Shown here piece by piece: positions 6,536 to 14,379 of a stretch of DNA of 33,440 nt. Below the pieces are notes generated by a model. It was not told the origin of the DNA. It saw only the letters and a program-made list of their open reading frames with translations, and ran no database searches. Position numbers and translations under genes: made by a program. How positions within the stretch are numbered: position 1 is the first letter of the stretch; the number at the start of each line of letters is the position of its first letter. The stretch comes from Candidatus Krumholzibacteriia bacterium (GTDB lineage Bacteria; Krumholzibacteriota; Krumholzibacteriia; LZORAL124-64-63): positions 1 to 33,440 of the forward strand of contig JAGLCY010000290.1 in assembly GCA_023270185.1 (NCBI GenBank), given 5' to 3'.

Positions 6536-6567
6536 TTTTCCCTCAAACTGGGAAAACTGCTTTTTTT
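6536..6567 (+). terminator. Intrinsic terminator-like hairpin after flgM
   Basis: TTTTCCC (6536-6542), loop of seven, GGGAAAA (6550-6556), then four bases and a run of seven T. The stem is short and half AT, so strength is moderate, but position 46 bp after the flgM stop and the T run fit a terminator that isolates flgM from the kinase gene. Confidence 0.5.
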
Positions 6568-6649
6568 GTTTGCATATACTGGTAAATAACTTTACAGTTT
6601 TTCCAGCGATGGAGCGCACTACATCCTTTGATGATGTCAGGATTTTCTG

Positions 6650-8926
6650 ATGGAAGACAACCTTTTCCGTCTCCCGCCACCCATTCCCCATGGTGCGATT
6701 TTTGTCGGCCCCAAAAACTGGCTGACTGAGCCGGCCCTTGCGGACCGGGATTGCCGGCATTTTTCCCACGCTGACCAGGCTTTACAGTGGCTGCAGGCGG
6801 CCTTCACCAGGGACAACGCCGGCATATCTCGACTGGTTTTTCTTCATCAGGACGCTTTTGCAGGTGAGGAAGGAGCTGACGATCTCGTCAACTGGCTGGA
6901 AAAACTGGCTGTCCTTCGCGCTCCCTTTCTCCCCGTTTTTTTGCACGGTGACTTGCCGGCCGAGCCCTTGGTACGGTTTTTCCGGGCCGGCTTGTTCGAC
7001 GCCCTGATCGTACCTCTGGACAAATCACGATGGGTGAACATGCTCATCAGGGCGGAAAGACGTTTCGAGATTAGGCAACAGGGGCGTCTCATTCTCGCCT
7101 CGTCGGGGCAAACCCAGGATCTCCTGCGGAATCTGCGCCGTCAACTGGGGAACCAGACCGCCCGCTCGGCCAGTGAGATGCTCAAGGCCCAGGAATCCCT
7201 GGAGGATGTCAACCGCCAGTTGAATGAAACCATGGCGGAACTTTCCCTGCTCTACAGTTTCGGTCGTGAATTGAGCACCGCTGGAAACTGGGACGCCGTA
7301 CTGCGGGATATCCTGAAAAGTCTCGCGGGTTTTATCGGTGCCCGCGGATCCTCTCTCATCCTGAGATCCGCGCCCGGTGGCGCCTATTCGCCCCGGCAGA
7401 CCTGGCAATGGGACGAGTCGGCCTGGGACAAGGTCATCGTCGAGCTCAAGGACCAGGTGGACACCCCGGTCACCGATGGGATTCCGGCTCCAGGCGTATT
7501 CAAGCTCGATCCCGACAGCCGCTCGGATGGAACTCCAGGCCGCCGTATCATCGCCCTGCCTTTGGAGCATCAAAATATCCGGCTGGGATTTTTGCTGCTT
7601 TTGCTTTCCGATCCCGCCGAACGTGACCGGGTCTATGAACGCTTTCTTCCTTTTCTCCAGGCTGTGCAGGTCGTTCTGTCCGAAGAAGTCGCCAGTGCCC
7701 AGTTGCTCGATCGCGTCAGGGACATCGGGGCCTTCAACGCCAGGGTTTTGGAGACCGTCAGCAGCGCAATCTGGGTGATCGATGAAAATGGCCGGACGGT
7801 TTTCTGCAACCGCGCCGGACAGGAACTGTTGACCGGGAAAATGGCGACCGGCATGGCGTCTGAAAATATCATCTTCCAGATCGGGCGTGGCCGCGGTGAC
7901 CTTCCTCTTGTGGGGCCCGTAGCCGACCTGCCGGAACTTTTTCTCGACGGAAGGCTGAGCCTGGATGATGCCGACGGTCTGCTGCTGCCCTTCCTTCGTG
8001 ACCTGCCGGACAGTGTGTTCCGGGGTGAAGGTCAGGTGACCCGGTCTGATGGAGCCGGTATTCCAATCCTGCTGCAGACATCCCGGATGCCTGGGAGCAT
8101 TCCCGATCAGACCTGGTTGGTGGTTGTGGCCGAGGATCTTCGCCAGACAAGGAAACTCGACGCCGAGAGGTTGAGATCGGAACAACTGGAGGGTTTGGTG
8201 GAGATGTCCGCCACACTGGCTCATGAAATCCGCAATCCCCTGATGGGTCTCAGTGCCCAGGCCGAGTTGTTGGCCGACCAGCTGCCTTCCGGCGACAAGC
8301 GGTCCCGCTACATCGAAGTGATCACCGGTGAAGTGGATCGCATCAACGGCACCATCACGCGAATGTTGAATTTCGTGCGGCCCTACGAACCTACCCTCGC
8401 TTCGGTTGTGCTGGATGAACTCGGAAGCGATGCCATCTCTCTTGTCCAGGCCAGGGCGCAAACCAAAAACGTGACCCTCGATTTGATTGTCGAAGAGCCG
8501 GGATGTGAAGTCGGTGACCTGGAAATCACCGTGGACGCCGGCCAGATCAAACAGGTTCTGCTGAACCTGTTGATCAACGGGGTTGACGCCGCGCCGGAAA
8601 ACGGCCACGTGCAGCTGCTGATTGCCGGGACCGACAGCCTTGAGTTGAATGACCCGTCCAGCGGTATCCGTCGGGCCTGCCCTGGCGTCGTTATCGAAAT
8701 CCGGGATGACGGTCCCGGTTTCAAGGATGGGGATCTGGCTCGGATTTTCAGACCGTTCTACACCACCAAGAGCTCGGGAACCGGGCTCGGACTTGCCATC
8801 TGTCACAAGATCGTGGCGGCCCATGACGGACAGATCAGGGCCTCCCGCGAAAACGAACATACCTTTTTCCGTGTCCTGCTGCCCCGTGAAACGGAGCGTC
8901 CCGCACAACTCGAGGAGAAGAAATGA
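6650..8926 (+). CDS. Soluble sensor histidine kinase, receiver-like/GAF/PAS, flagellar regulator
   Basis: A 758-residue kinase with no membrane segment, so it senses a cytoplasmic cue. Order: receiver-like fold (1-135) that seems to lack the phospho-acceptor Asp and the active Lys; coiled coil (~155-205); GAF-like domain (~205-350); PAS domain (~355-490, AIWVIDENGRTVFCNRAG); HisKA with phospho-accepting His525 in LAHEIRNPLMG; HATPase with N box QVLLNLLINGVDAA, G1 DDGPGF and G2 GTGLGLAI. AGGA seven bases upstream supports ATG 6650. The stop overlaps the next start by four bases (ATGA), so it is translated with the NtrC-type regulator. It resembles FlgS/FlrB/FleS kinases by context. No sigma-54 or sigma-28 site precedes it; an AT-rich stretch (6530-6600) probably holds a housekeeping promoter, consistent with an early role. 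Confidence 0.9.
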   Translation: MEDNLFRLPPPIPHGAIFVGPKNWLTEPALADRDCRHFSHADQALQWLQAAFTRDNAGISRLVFLHQDAFAGEEGADDLVNWLEKLAVLRAPFLPVFLHGDLPAEPLVRFFRAGLFDALIVPLDKSRWVNMLIRAERRFEIRQQGRLILASSGQTQDLLRNLRRQLGNQTARSASEMLKAQESLEDVNRQLNETMAELSLLYSFGRELSTAGNWDAVLRDILKSLAGFIGARGSSLILRSAPGGAYSPRQTWQWDESAWDKVIVELKDQVDTPVTDGIPAPGVFKLDPDSRSDGTPGRRIIALPLEHQNIRLGFLLLLLSDPAERDRVYERFLPFLQAVQVVLSEEVASAQLLDRVRDIGAFNARVLETVSSAIWVIDENGRTVFCNRAGQELLTGKMATGMASENIIFQIGRGRGDLPLVGPVADLPELFLDGRLSLDDADGLLLPFLRDLPDSVFRGEGQVTRSDGAGIPILLQTSRMPGSIPDQTWLVVVAEDLRQTRKLDAERLRSEQLEGLVEMSATLAHEIRNPLMGLSAQAELLADQLPSGDKRSRYIEVITGEVDRINGTITRMLNFVRPYEPTLASVVLDELGSDAISLVQARAQTKNVTLDLIVEEPGCEVGDLEITVDAGQIKQVLLNLLINGVDAAPENGHVQLLIAGTDSLELNDPSSGIRRACPGVVIEIRDDGPGFKDGDLARIFRPFYTTKSSGTGLGLAICHKIVAAHDGQIRASRENEHTFFRVLLPRETERPAQLEEKK

Positions 8927-10383
8927 AACCGAGGATCCTGATTGTCGATGATGAAGCATCCATCCGTTCTTCATTGCTGGAGTCCCTGACGTCCGAAGGT
9001 TACAACGCCGAAATCGCCGAGTCTGGCGAAGAGGCCCTGGCTCGATGCCATGGCACCGTGTTCGATCTGGTTGTCACCGATCTGCGTCTTCCGGGGGTCA
9101 GTGGTCTGGAAATCCTGCAGGCACTGCGCAACCAGGGCAACGCCACGCCCGTCATCATGATGACCGCCTACGGAGACGTCGACACGGCCGTCAGCGCGAT
9201 GCGGTCCGGTGCCTACGACTTCATTCCCAAACCCTTCAAACTCAGCGCCATCAAGAAACAGGTGAGGGCCGCGTTGCGCGCCACTGCCGAACCGAGGGCC
9301 AACCAGGGAGATTCGATGGTCGCCGGGAACGTCGATGAAACCGCTTCGGACCTGCCGGCCCGCGACCTCGATGGTTTGTACATGGGGTTGATCAAGGCCT
9401 GTCCCGGATTGGAAAAGGTCGCCAGGGTCCTGGAAAAGATAGGCGCCAGCCGCGCCGGCAACGACACGTCGATCCTTATTCAGGGCGAGTCGGGTTCCGG
9501 CAAGGAAATCGTGGCCAGGGCTGTTCATGAGGTGAGCCTCGGACACACGGATCGTTTCATGGAGATCAACTGCGCCGCGGTCCCCGAAACCTTGTTGGAA
9601 AGCGAGTTGTTCGGTTACGAAAAGGGGGCCTTCACCGATGCCAAGGGCCGCAAGGAAGGCTTGTTCGAACTGGCCGGCGGAGGCACTATCTTCCTGGATG
9701 AAATCGGGGAGATGGGAGTCCTGTTGCAGAGTCGGCTGTTGCGTGTTTTGGAGAACCGTCGCTACCGCCGTGTAGGCGGGAAGGACGACCTGGAGGTTGA
9801 AGCCCGGATCGTGGCCGCCACCAACCGTCGCCTGAGTGAAGCCATCGAGGACGGATCCTTCCGCAACGATCTCTATTATCGGCTCCAGGTGGTGGAAATC
9901 GAAGTGCCTCCGCTGCGTGAGCGGCCCCAGGATCTGGAAATCCTGATCAATGGTTTCCTGCGTGAGTTCAATTCCAAACTCGGATTGAATACTGAACCGA
10001 TTGATGGCCGACTGCTTGAAACTCTCCAGAAATATCCCTGGCCCGGCAATGTCAGGGAGTTGAAAAACGTTCTGAAGCGGATCGTCATTCTCGAAGAGCC
10101 GGTCAAACTGGTGGAAAACCATTTTCCGCCCCACATCCTGAACGGGCGTAATCCTCGTGGTTCGTCCCGACAGCAGGTCCTGGGGCAGGCCACGGGATTG
10201 ATGCCTCTGTCCGAGGTGGAAAAGCTCCAGATTCTGTACACGCTGGAAATGACGGAGAACAACAAATCCAAAGCCGCCAGGATCCTTGGAATCAGTCGTC
10301 AGACGCTCCGGGAAAAGCTGAGGATCTATGAACAAAGTATTGCCGAAGACGATGACCTGAAATCGGATCTCGCCGAAGCCTGA
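8923..10383 (+). CDS. NtrC-type sigma-54 activator 1 (receiver/AAA+/Fis), GAFTDA variant
   Basis: A 486-residue response regulator that, when phosphorylated by its partner kinase, should activate sigma-54 RNA polymerase. The receiver has Asp9-Asp10, acceptor Asp53, T-A and Lys-Pro-Phe. The AAA+ domain has Walker A GESGSGKE at 188-195, the sigma-54 contact loop GAFTDA at 235-240 (the usual is GAFTGA), Walker B GGTIFLDEIGEM and the LYYRL and PWPGNVREL motifs. The C-terminus carries a Fis-type helix-turn-helix (NKSKAARILGISRQTLREKL). It overlaps the kinase gene by four bases. Likely targets are the sigma-54 sites at 10637, 20377 and 28995, perhaps also 6055. It ends before a GC-rich hairpin. Confidence 0.93.
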   Translation: MKPRILIVDDEASIRSSLLESLTSEGYNAEIAESGEEALARCHGTVFDLVVTDLRLPGVSGLEILQALRNQGNATPVIMMTAYGDVDTAVSAMRSGAYDFIPKPFKLSAIKKQVRAALRATAEPRANQGDSMVAGNVDETASDLPARDLDGLYMGLIKACPGLEKVARVLEKIGASRAGNDTSILIQGESGSGKEIVARAVHEVSLGHTDRFMEINCAAVPETLLESELFGYEKGAFTDAKGRKEGLFELAGGGTIFLDEIGEMGVLLQSRLLRVLENRRYRRVGGKDDLEVEARIVAATNRRLSEAIEDGSFRNDLYYRLQVVEIEVPPLRERPQDLEILINGFLREFNSKLGLNTEPIDGRLLETLQKYPWPGNVRELKNVLKRIVILEEPVKLVENHFPPHILNGRNPRGSSRQQVLGQATGLMPLSEVEKLQILYTLEMTENNKSKAARILGISRQTLREKLRIYEQSIAEDDDLKSDLAEA

Positions 10384-10395
10384 TTTTGCCGCTTT

Positions 10396-10419
10396 CGGGG
10401 CCGGTTTCGGCCGGCCCCG
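10396..10419 (+). terminator. GC-rich hairpin after NtrC1
   Basis: CGGGGCCGG (10396-10404), loop TTTCGG, CCGGCCCCG (10411-10419): a perfect nine-base stem 13 bp after the stop codon. No T run follows, so it may be a Rho-independent terminator of reduced strength or a 3' end stabiliser. Confidence 0.55.
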
Positions 10420-10636
10420 GGACTGACCATAAATTGACCATGCGGGGTTGATTCCCATGGGATTACCCGGGGTTTTCGCCATCCCTCGAAGATCCATCAG
10501 ATCTGCTCCATCTCTTATATGGTTTTCTTGGAAAGTTTGCTAACCCATTGATATATAAAATAATGTAGATTTACTTGCCCCGTAATATTTTCCAGCCCCA
10601 CCCAGTGTTCCTGATTTCCTGTAACAAGCCACGAAA

Positions 10637-10651
10637 AGGCATGCCCTTTGC
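10637..10651 (+). promoter_or_regulatory. Sigma-54-like -24/-12 promoter of the flgN/kinase 2/NtrC2 operon
   Basis: AGGCAT-GCCCT-TTGC with GG at 10638-10639 and GC at 10650-10651 (spacing N10). It has the same AGGCAT form as the site before flgM. The start site would be near 10663, leaving a leader of about 37 nt before ATG 10700. Confidence 0.55.
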
Positions 10652-10699
10652 CCTTTATGGCCGAATCGTCCTTCGTGCCTGAACAGGAAATTGTGTGTC

Positions 10700-11467
10700 A
10701 TGCCCTTTGAATTTAGAAAAACGATGATCATTTTGGCCACCCTGGGCTGCGCACTGGTTGGAATAGGGGAAGCCATTGCCGTTGACGAGCCGGTTGACGA
10801 ATCCAGCAGTGTGATGGCCGCCTTCGATGCCTGGGCCGAGGGGCTTGAATCCGAAAGCGGAAAGGATTCCTCCTGGGAATACCCCTTCGGCGTGCCCCGC
10901 CCGGCGGACCTCAGTTCCCAGGAATTGAAAATTATCCTCTCTTTGCGCCGTCTCGCCTGGAACAGGAACAACGTGGAACTGGAATCACTGGCTGATCAGG
11001 TGAACCGACGCCAGGGTGAATTACCCGTCCAATTACTGTTCTGGTTGGCTTACGCGCAGAACGCCCTCCAGCAGAATGAGGCGTGCCTGGCAAATCTCCA
11101 ACGCCTTCTGCTTTTCCAGGAAGGTTGGAGGAACCTTGAAAATGGTCAGAAGGCCTGGGTATTGACCAGCACTCCGGATCTTTTCTTTCTAATCGGAAAC
11201 CGGGAACTCGCGGCTTCTCTCTACGAACGCTTGGCCGTTTCTCCCGTTGAACAATTGAATCTCTGGGGAAAATACCAGTTGGCCGGAATGAACTTTCTGG
11301 CACGCGAATTCGTCAAAGCCAGCGAGAGGTACAGCATGGTCTGTGAGGCGGAATTACCCGGTACGTGGCGTGAACATGCCTGTTCGATGGCCGAAATTGC
11401 CGGACGGTTGAGCCAACTCGGTATTAAGGAGGAGACCCATGGCGCGGTTGCCATCTCCAATCCTTGA
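10700..11467 (+). CDS. Secreted TPR-like protein upstream of flgN, function unknown
   Basis: A 255-residue protein with a clear signal peptide: basic FRK, a hydrophobic core TMIILATLGCALVGIG and a likely cleavage after A-I-A (about residue 28). The mature part is helical, with repeated pairs such as LPVQLLFWLAYAQNALQQNEACLANLQRLL and NRELAASLYERLA that look like tetratricopeptide repeats, suggesting a periplasmic scaffold. I do not recognise a specific family. ATG 10700 is chosen over a TTG at 10691 that would overlap its ribosome binding site; the site before 10700 is itself weak and distant. Its end overlaps flgN by 29 bp, and flgN's ribosome binding site lies inside it, so the two are probably made together. 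It is the first gene after a sigma-54-like promoter. Confidence 0.75.
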   Translation: MPFEFRKTMIILATLGCALVGIGEAIAVDEPVDESSSVMAAFDAWAEGLESESGKDSSWEYPFGVPRPADLSSQELKIILSLRRLAWNRNNVELESLADQVNRRQGELPVQLLFWLAYAQNALQQNEACLANLQRLLLFQEGWRNLENGQKAWVLTSTPDLFFLIGNRELAASLYERLAVSPVEQLNLWGKYQLAGMNFLAREFVKASERYSMVCEAELPGTWREHACSMAEIAGRLSQLGIKEETHGAVAISNP

Positions 11468-11834
11468 GGCCCGAAGAAGCGAACGGGAACTGCTGGACCG
11501 CCTTTTGGGCCTGTATGAAGAAGAAAGGCAGCTTTACGCCAGGGTCCTGGAACTTTCCCGGGAGCAGGGTGAGACAGTAAGGCGGGGCGGATCCCTGGCG
11601 AGCGTGCGAAGGATACTCGAACAAAAGAAACAATGTCTGGACCTGATCGGACGCCTGGAACTGACCGAACACAGGGCCAAAGTGGAATGGGAAAAAGGCC
11701 GCCAGGGTTGGTCCACTTCGGGTCGGCGGAATCTGCATGAAGCTGTCCAGGATGTCACCAGGTTGATCGAGGAAATTCTCATTTGCGAAGAGAAGAACGA
11801 TCTCATCCTCATCGAGCAGACAAGGGTGGTGTGA
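11439..11834 (+). CDS. flgN: FlgN-like chaperone for hook-filament junction proteins
   Basis: FlgN binds FlgK and FlgL in the cytoplasm and takes them to the export gate. This 131-residue protein is entirely helical with heptads: LLDRLLGLYEEERQLYARVLELSREQ at the start is the usual FlgN N-terminal helix, followed by a segment (VRRILEQKKQCLDLIGRLE) typical of the family. The C-terminal helix is acidic. ATG 11439 has a full AAGGAGG seven bases upstream. It overlaps the secreted protein gene by 29 bp and shares one base with the next kinase gene (TGATG). The identification rests on pattern and place; sequence conservation in this family is low. Confidence 0.75.
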   Translation: MARLPSPILEARRSERELLDRLLGLYEEERQLYARVLELSREQGETVRRGGSLASVRRILEQKKQCLDLIGRLELTEHRAKVEWEKGRQGWSTSGRRNLHEAVQDVTRLIEEILICEEKNDLILIEQTRVV

Positions 11835-12550
11835 TGACAACGATCCTTGCACGTGAAATTGCCTTGAGACCCGGTGGGACGAAGGGTTCCGACAATCGTC
11901 CGGACCGGCGTCTCCTGAAAGGTTATCTGCACAAGACCAGCAACACCCTTTGCGGAATCAAAGGGTACGCAAGTCTGATAGCCGATCGGGAAAACGATTC
12001 GGGAGAGGCGGGCCAATGGGCTCGCAAGATCATTCTGGAAGTGGAGCGGATGGAAGACATTTTCCGTTCGGTAGGAGATCTGACCCGTGGTCGAGGACAC
12101 CCTGATGCGGGCGTGGATCTTTCCCTGTTCGTGGAGGAAACAGCTTCGGCCTTCGCGACACAACATGACGAACTTGATCTGGGAATTGAAGCTATTCCGC
12201 CCGGGGAACTGAAACTCCCGGTGGCTGATCTGGTGCTCATTCTGAAGGAGATCCTGAAAAATTGCGCGGAAAGCGTCGGTCAGTCCTCGCGGAATGTGAA
12301 AGTTGAAATTTCCGGGGTGTTACTGCCGGGGGGACGGGTCTTTTTGGAAATACGGGATAATGGTCGAGGAATGGAACCGGAACTCCTTGGCCAGGCATCC
12401 AGTCCGTTCATCACAACCAAGGAAGGGCACCACGGTGTGGGCCTTACCAGGGTGGACACGTTGATGGACATGTACGGACTTGCCTGGAGTCTGGAGAGCG
12501 AAGAGGAGCAGGGCACCAGGGTGCTTCTGGAAGTGGCTGAAACGGTCTGA
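11834..12550 (+). CDS. Minimal soluble histidine kinase 2
   Basis: A 238-residue kinase with no sensor domain and no membrane segment. After ~26 polar residues comes the dimerisation/phospho-acceptor helix with His33 in LHKTSNTLCGIKGYASLI, then the ATPase domain: N box LILKEILKNCAESV, G1 IRDNGRGM and G2 GHHGVGLTRV. The H box differs from the common H-E-x-x-N-P-L; the Pro is replaced. The start shares one base with the flgN stop and NtrC2 follows 25 bp later, so FlgN, kinase and regulator are likely a unit. With no sensor of its own it probably reads a protein partner, as the FlgS and FlrB types are thought to do with the flagellar export machinery. What it binds here is not shown. Confidence 0.87.
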   Translation: MTTILAREIALRPGGTKGSDNRPDRRLLKGYLHKTSNTLCGIKGYASLIADRENDSGEAGQWARKIILEVERMEDIFRSVGDLTRGRGHPDAGVDLSLFVEETASAFATQHDELDLGIEAIPPGELKLPVADLVLILKEILKNCAESVGQSSRNVKVEISGVLLPGGRVFLEIRDNGRGMEPELLGQASSPFITTKEGHHGVGLTRVDTLMDMYGLAWSLESEEEQGTRVLLEVAETV

Positions 12551-12575
12551 GAGCGAAGTCTTGAAGGAAAGAGAC

Positions 12576-13949
12576 ATGATGTCCGACAAACCGAACATAC
12601 TGGTGGTGGATGATGAGCCCACAATGCGGGATTTCCTGAAATCCTCCCTTGCGGATCGTTACCACGTGCGTACGGCAACCGGCGGTACCGAAGCTCTTGC
12701 TCTTCTACAGGAGGGAAAGTCGGACCTTGTCCTGTCGGATGTCCAGATGCCCGGCGGCGGTGGATTGGAGTTGCTGCGCGCCATCAGGGAACGTCTGGAC
12801 TATCACCCATGCGTGATCCTGATGACGGCATTCGCCACCGTGGAACAAGCCGTCAAAGCTACCCGGAACGGAGCTGAGGATTACATCTGCAAACCCTTCG
12901 GACTTGACCAGCTCGATCATGTCCTGGAGCGGGCCTTCACCTTCAGACAGTTGCACAGGGAAAACTCCAACCTGCGTGCCAATCTGGTTGATCGGGCCGA
13001 TAAAAACGGTCTGTTGGGAAACAATCCCGCCATGGATCTGCTCCGGGAAAAAATCGACATGATTGCCGATTCGCGCGGCACTGTCCTGCTTCAAGGTGAA
13101 AGCGGCACAGGCAAGGAAGTCGTGGCGCGGGCAATCCACGAATCGGGTTCACGCAAGGACGGCCCGTTCATTCGCATCAATTGCGCGGCTATTCCCGAAA
13201 CTCTTCTCGAAGCGGAACTTTTCGGGTATGAACGTGGCGCTTTCACCGGAGCGGTGCAGTCGCGCAAGGGCAAATTCGAACTGGCTGACGGCGGCACCCT
13301 GCTCCTGGACGAGATAAGTGAGATGCCCTTCGCCATGCAGGCCAAACTCCTGCGTGTTCTGCAGGAAAGGGAATTCATGCGTCTGGGCGCGAGATACGCG
13401 ACCAGGTCGGATGTTCGCATCATCGCCACGACAAATCGGAATCTGCGGGAAGAGATCAAGTCGCGCAATTTCCGGGAAGATCTGTTTTTCCGTCTCAACG
13501 TCATCCCCCTGACGATCGTCCCACTGAGAGGACGCATGGATGATGTTCCCCTTCTGGCTCGGCATTTCTGTCAGAATTTCTGCGCGGAAAACCACAAGCC
13601 CCTCATGGAACTTACCGAAGGCGCCATGCGCTGCCTGATGGGGATGGGGTGGCCGGGGAACGTCCGACAATTGCAGAACGTCATCGAAAGGGCAGTCATC
13701 CTTTCAACCAGCGGCTGTCTGGATGAGAAGGTGCTCGGATTGTCCGATGAAATGGATTCCACTGATACATCCGGTGGAATTTCCACTGACATGACCCTCA
13801 AGGACATGGAACGGGAACTCATTCTCCGAAAACTTGCCAACACCCGCGGCAACAGGACGAGGGCCGCCCATGAACTGGGCATCAGCGTCCGAACGCTGCG
13901 CAACAAATTGAATCTCTATACCGACATGGGCATGGAGATTCCGGGATGA
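12576..13949 (+). CDS. NtrC-type sigma-54 activator 2 (receiver/AAA+/Fis)
   Basis: A 457-residue response regulator. The receiver has Asp12-Asp13, acceptor Asp55 (LVLSDVQMPG), M-T-A and Cys-Lys-Pro-Phe. AAA+: Walker A GESGTGKE at 174-181, canonical GAFTGA at 221-226, Walker B GGTLLLDEISEM, then FFRLNV and WPGNVRQL motifs. The C-terminal helix-turn-helix is of Fis type (NRTRAAHELGISVRTLRNKL). ATG 12576 follows AAGGAAA at a suitable distance; longer readings overlap the kinase gene. It lies between kinase 2 and flgB, four bases before the flgB start, the FlrC/FleR/FlgR position. With NtrC1 this makes two sigma-54 activators in one cluster. Confidence 0.93.
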   Translation: MMSDKPNILVVDDEPTMRDFLKSSLADRYHVRTATGGTEALALLQEGKSDLVLSDVQMPGGGGLELLRAIRERLDYHPCVILMTAFATVEQAVKATRNGAEDYICKPFGLDQLDHVLERAFTFRQLHRENSNLRANLVDRADKNGLLGNNPAMDLLREKIDMIADSRGTVLLQGESGTGKEVVARAIHESGSRKDGPFIRINCAAIPETLLEAELFGYERGAFTGAVQSRKGKFELADGGTLLLDEISEMPFAMQAKLLRVLQEREFMRLGARYATRSDVRIIATTNRNLREEIKSRNFREDLFFRLNVIPLTIVPLRGRMDDVPLLARHFCQNFCAENHKPLMELTEGAMRCLMGMGWPGNVRQLQNVIERAVILSTSGCLDEKVLGLSDEMDSTDTSGGISTDMTLKDMERELILRKLANTRGNRTRAAHELGISVRTLRNKLNLYTDMGMEIPG

Positions 13950-13953
13950 ACCG

Positions 13954-14364
13954 ATGATCAAGACGGGATTGTTCGACCAGTCGCATTTGGCGATTCTGAA
14001 AAAGGCCGTCGACGTCTACGGACGCCGGCACATGGTCACCGCCCAGAATATCAGCAACGTTGAGACTCCGGGTTATCAGGCCCAGCGGTTGAAATTCGAG
14101 GAGTTGTTGACCAACGAGCAGATGCGGCTCAAGGGGTACACCACTCACCGGAATCACTTGCCAATCGGCGGTCAGGATTTCGGATCGGCCAGGGACGAAA
14201 TTGTCGACGCCGATGGAAATTTCGACAACGGGGTGAACAACGTCGACATCGACAATGAAATGACGAACCTTGCGACCAACGATCTCAGCTACCGTATGGC
14301 CACCAGGCTGTTGAGCATGCGTTACAACGTGCTGCGGGGCGCCATCAAGGGCCAGATTCGGTAA
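13954..14364 (+). CDS. flgB: Flagellar proximal rod protein FlgB
   Basis: FlgB is the rod subunit nearest to the MS ring and FliE. The 136-residue protein has the rod-family N-terminal motif VTAQNISNVETPGYQAQRLKFEELL and a C-terminal helix LSYRMATRLLSMRYNVLRGAIKG. Length matches the family. It starts four bases after NtrC2 stops, with no strong ribosome binding site (GGGATG), and is followed by flgC after 15 bp. FlgB, FlgC and FliE together form the canonical start of the basal-body run. Confidence 0.95.
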   Translation: MIKTGLFDQSHLAILKKAVDVYGRRHMVTAQNISNVETPGYQAQRLKFEELLTNEQMRLKGYTTHRNHLPIGGQDFGSARDEIVDADGNFDNGVNNVDIDNEMTNLATNDLSYRMATRLLSMRYNVLRGAIKGQIR

Positions 14365-14379
14365 ACAGGGAGACGGAAC

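Larger units (their letters stand above)
10384..10699. other. 316-bp intergenic region between NtrC1 and the next operon
   Basis: No gene is visible. It contains a hairpin close to the NtrC1 stop (10396-10419), a featureless middle, an AT-rich block (10551-10575) with a weak TTGGAA-N18-TATATA vegetative-like promoter at 10528-10557, and a sigma-54-like promoter (10637-10651) serving the downstream operon. The AT-rich block 60-85 bp upstream of the -24 element could help DNA bending between activator and polymerase. Confidence 0.6.

Noticed and set aside
12998-13005. GCCGATAA, a perfect sigma-28 -10 octamer inside NtrC2
   Set aside because: No -35 element at 11 or 12 bases upstream, and it lies within coding sequence.
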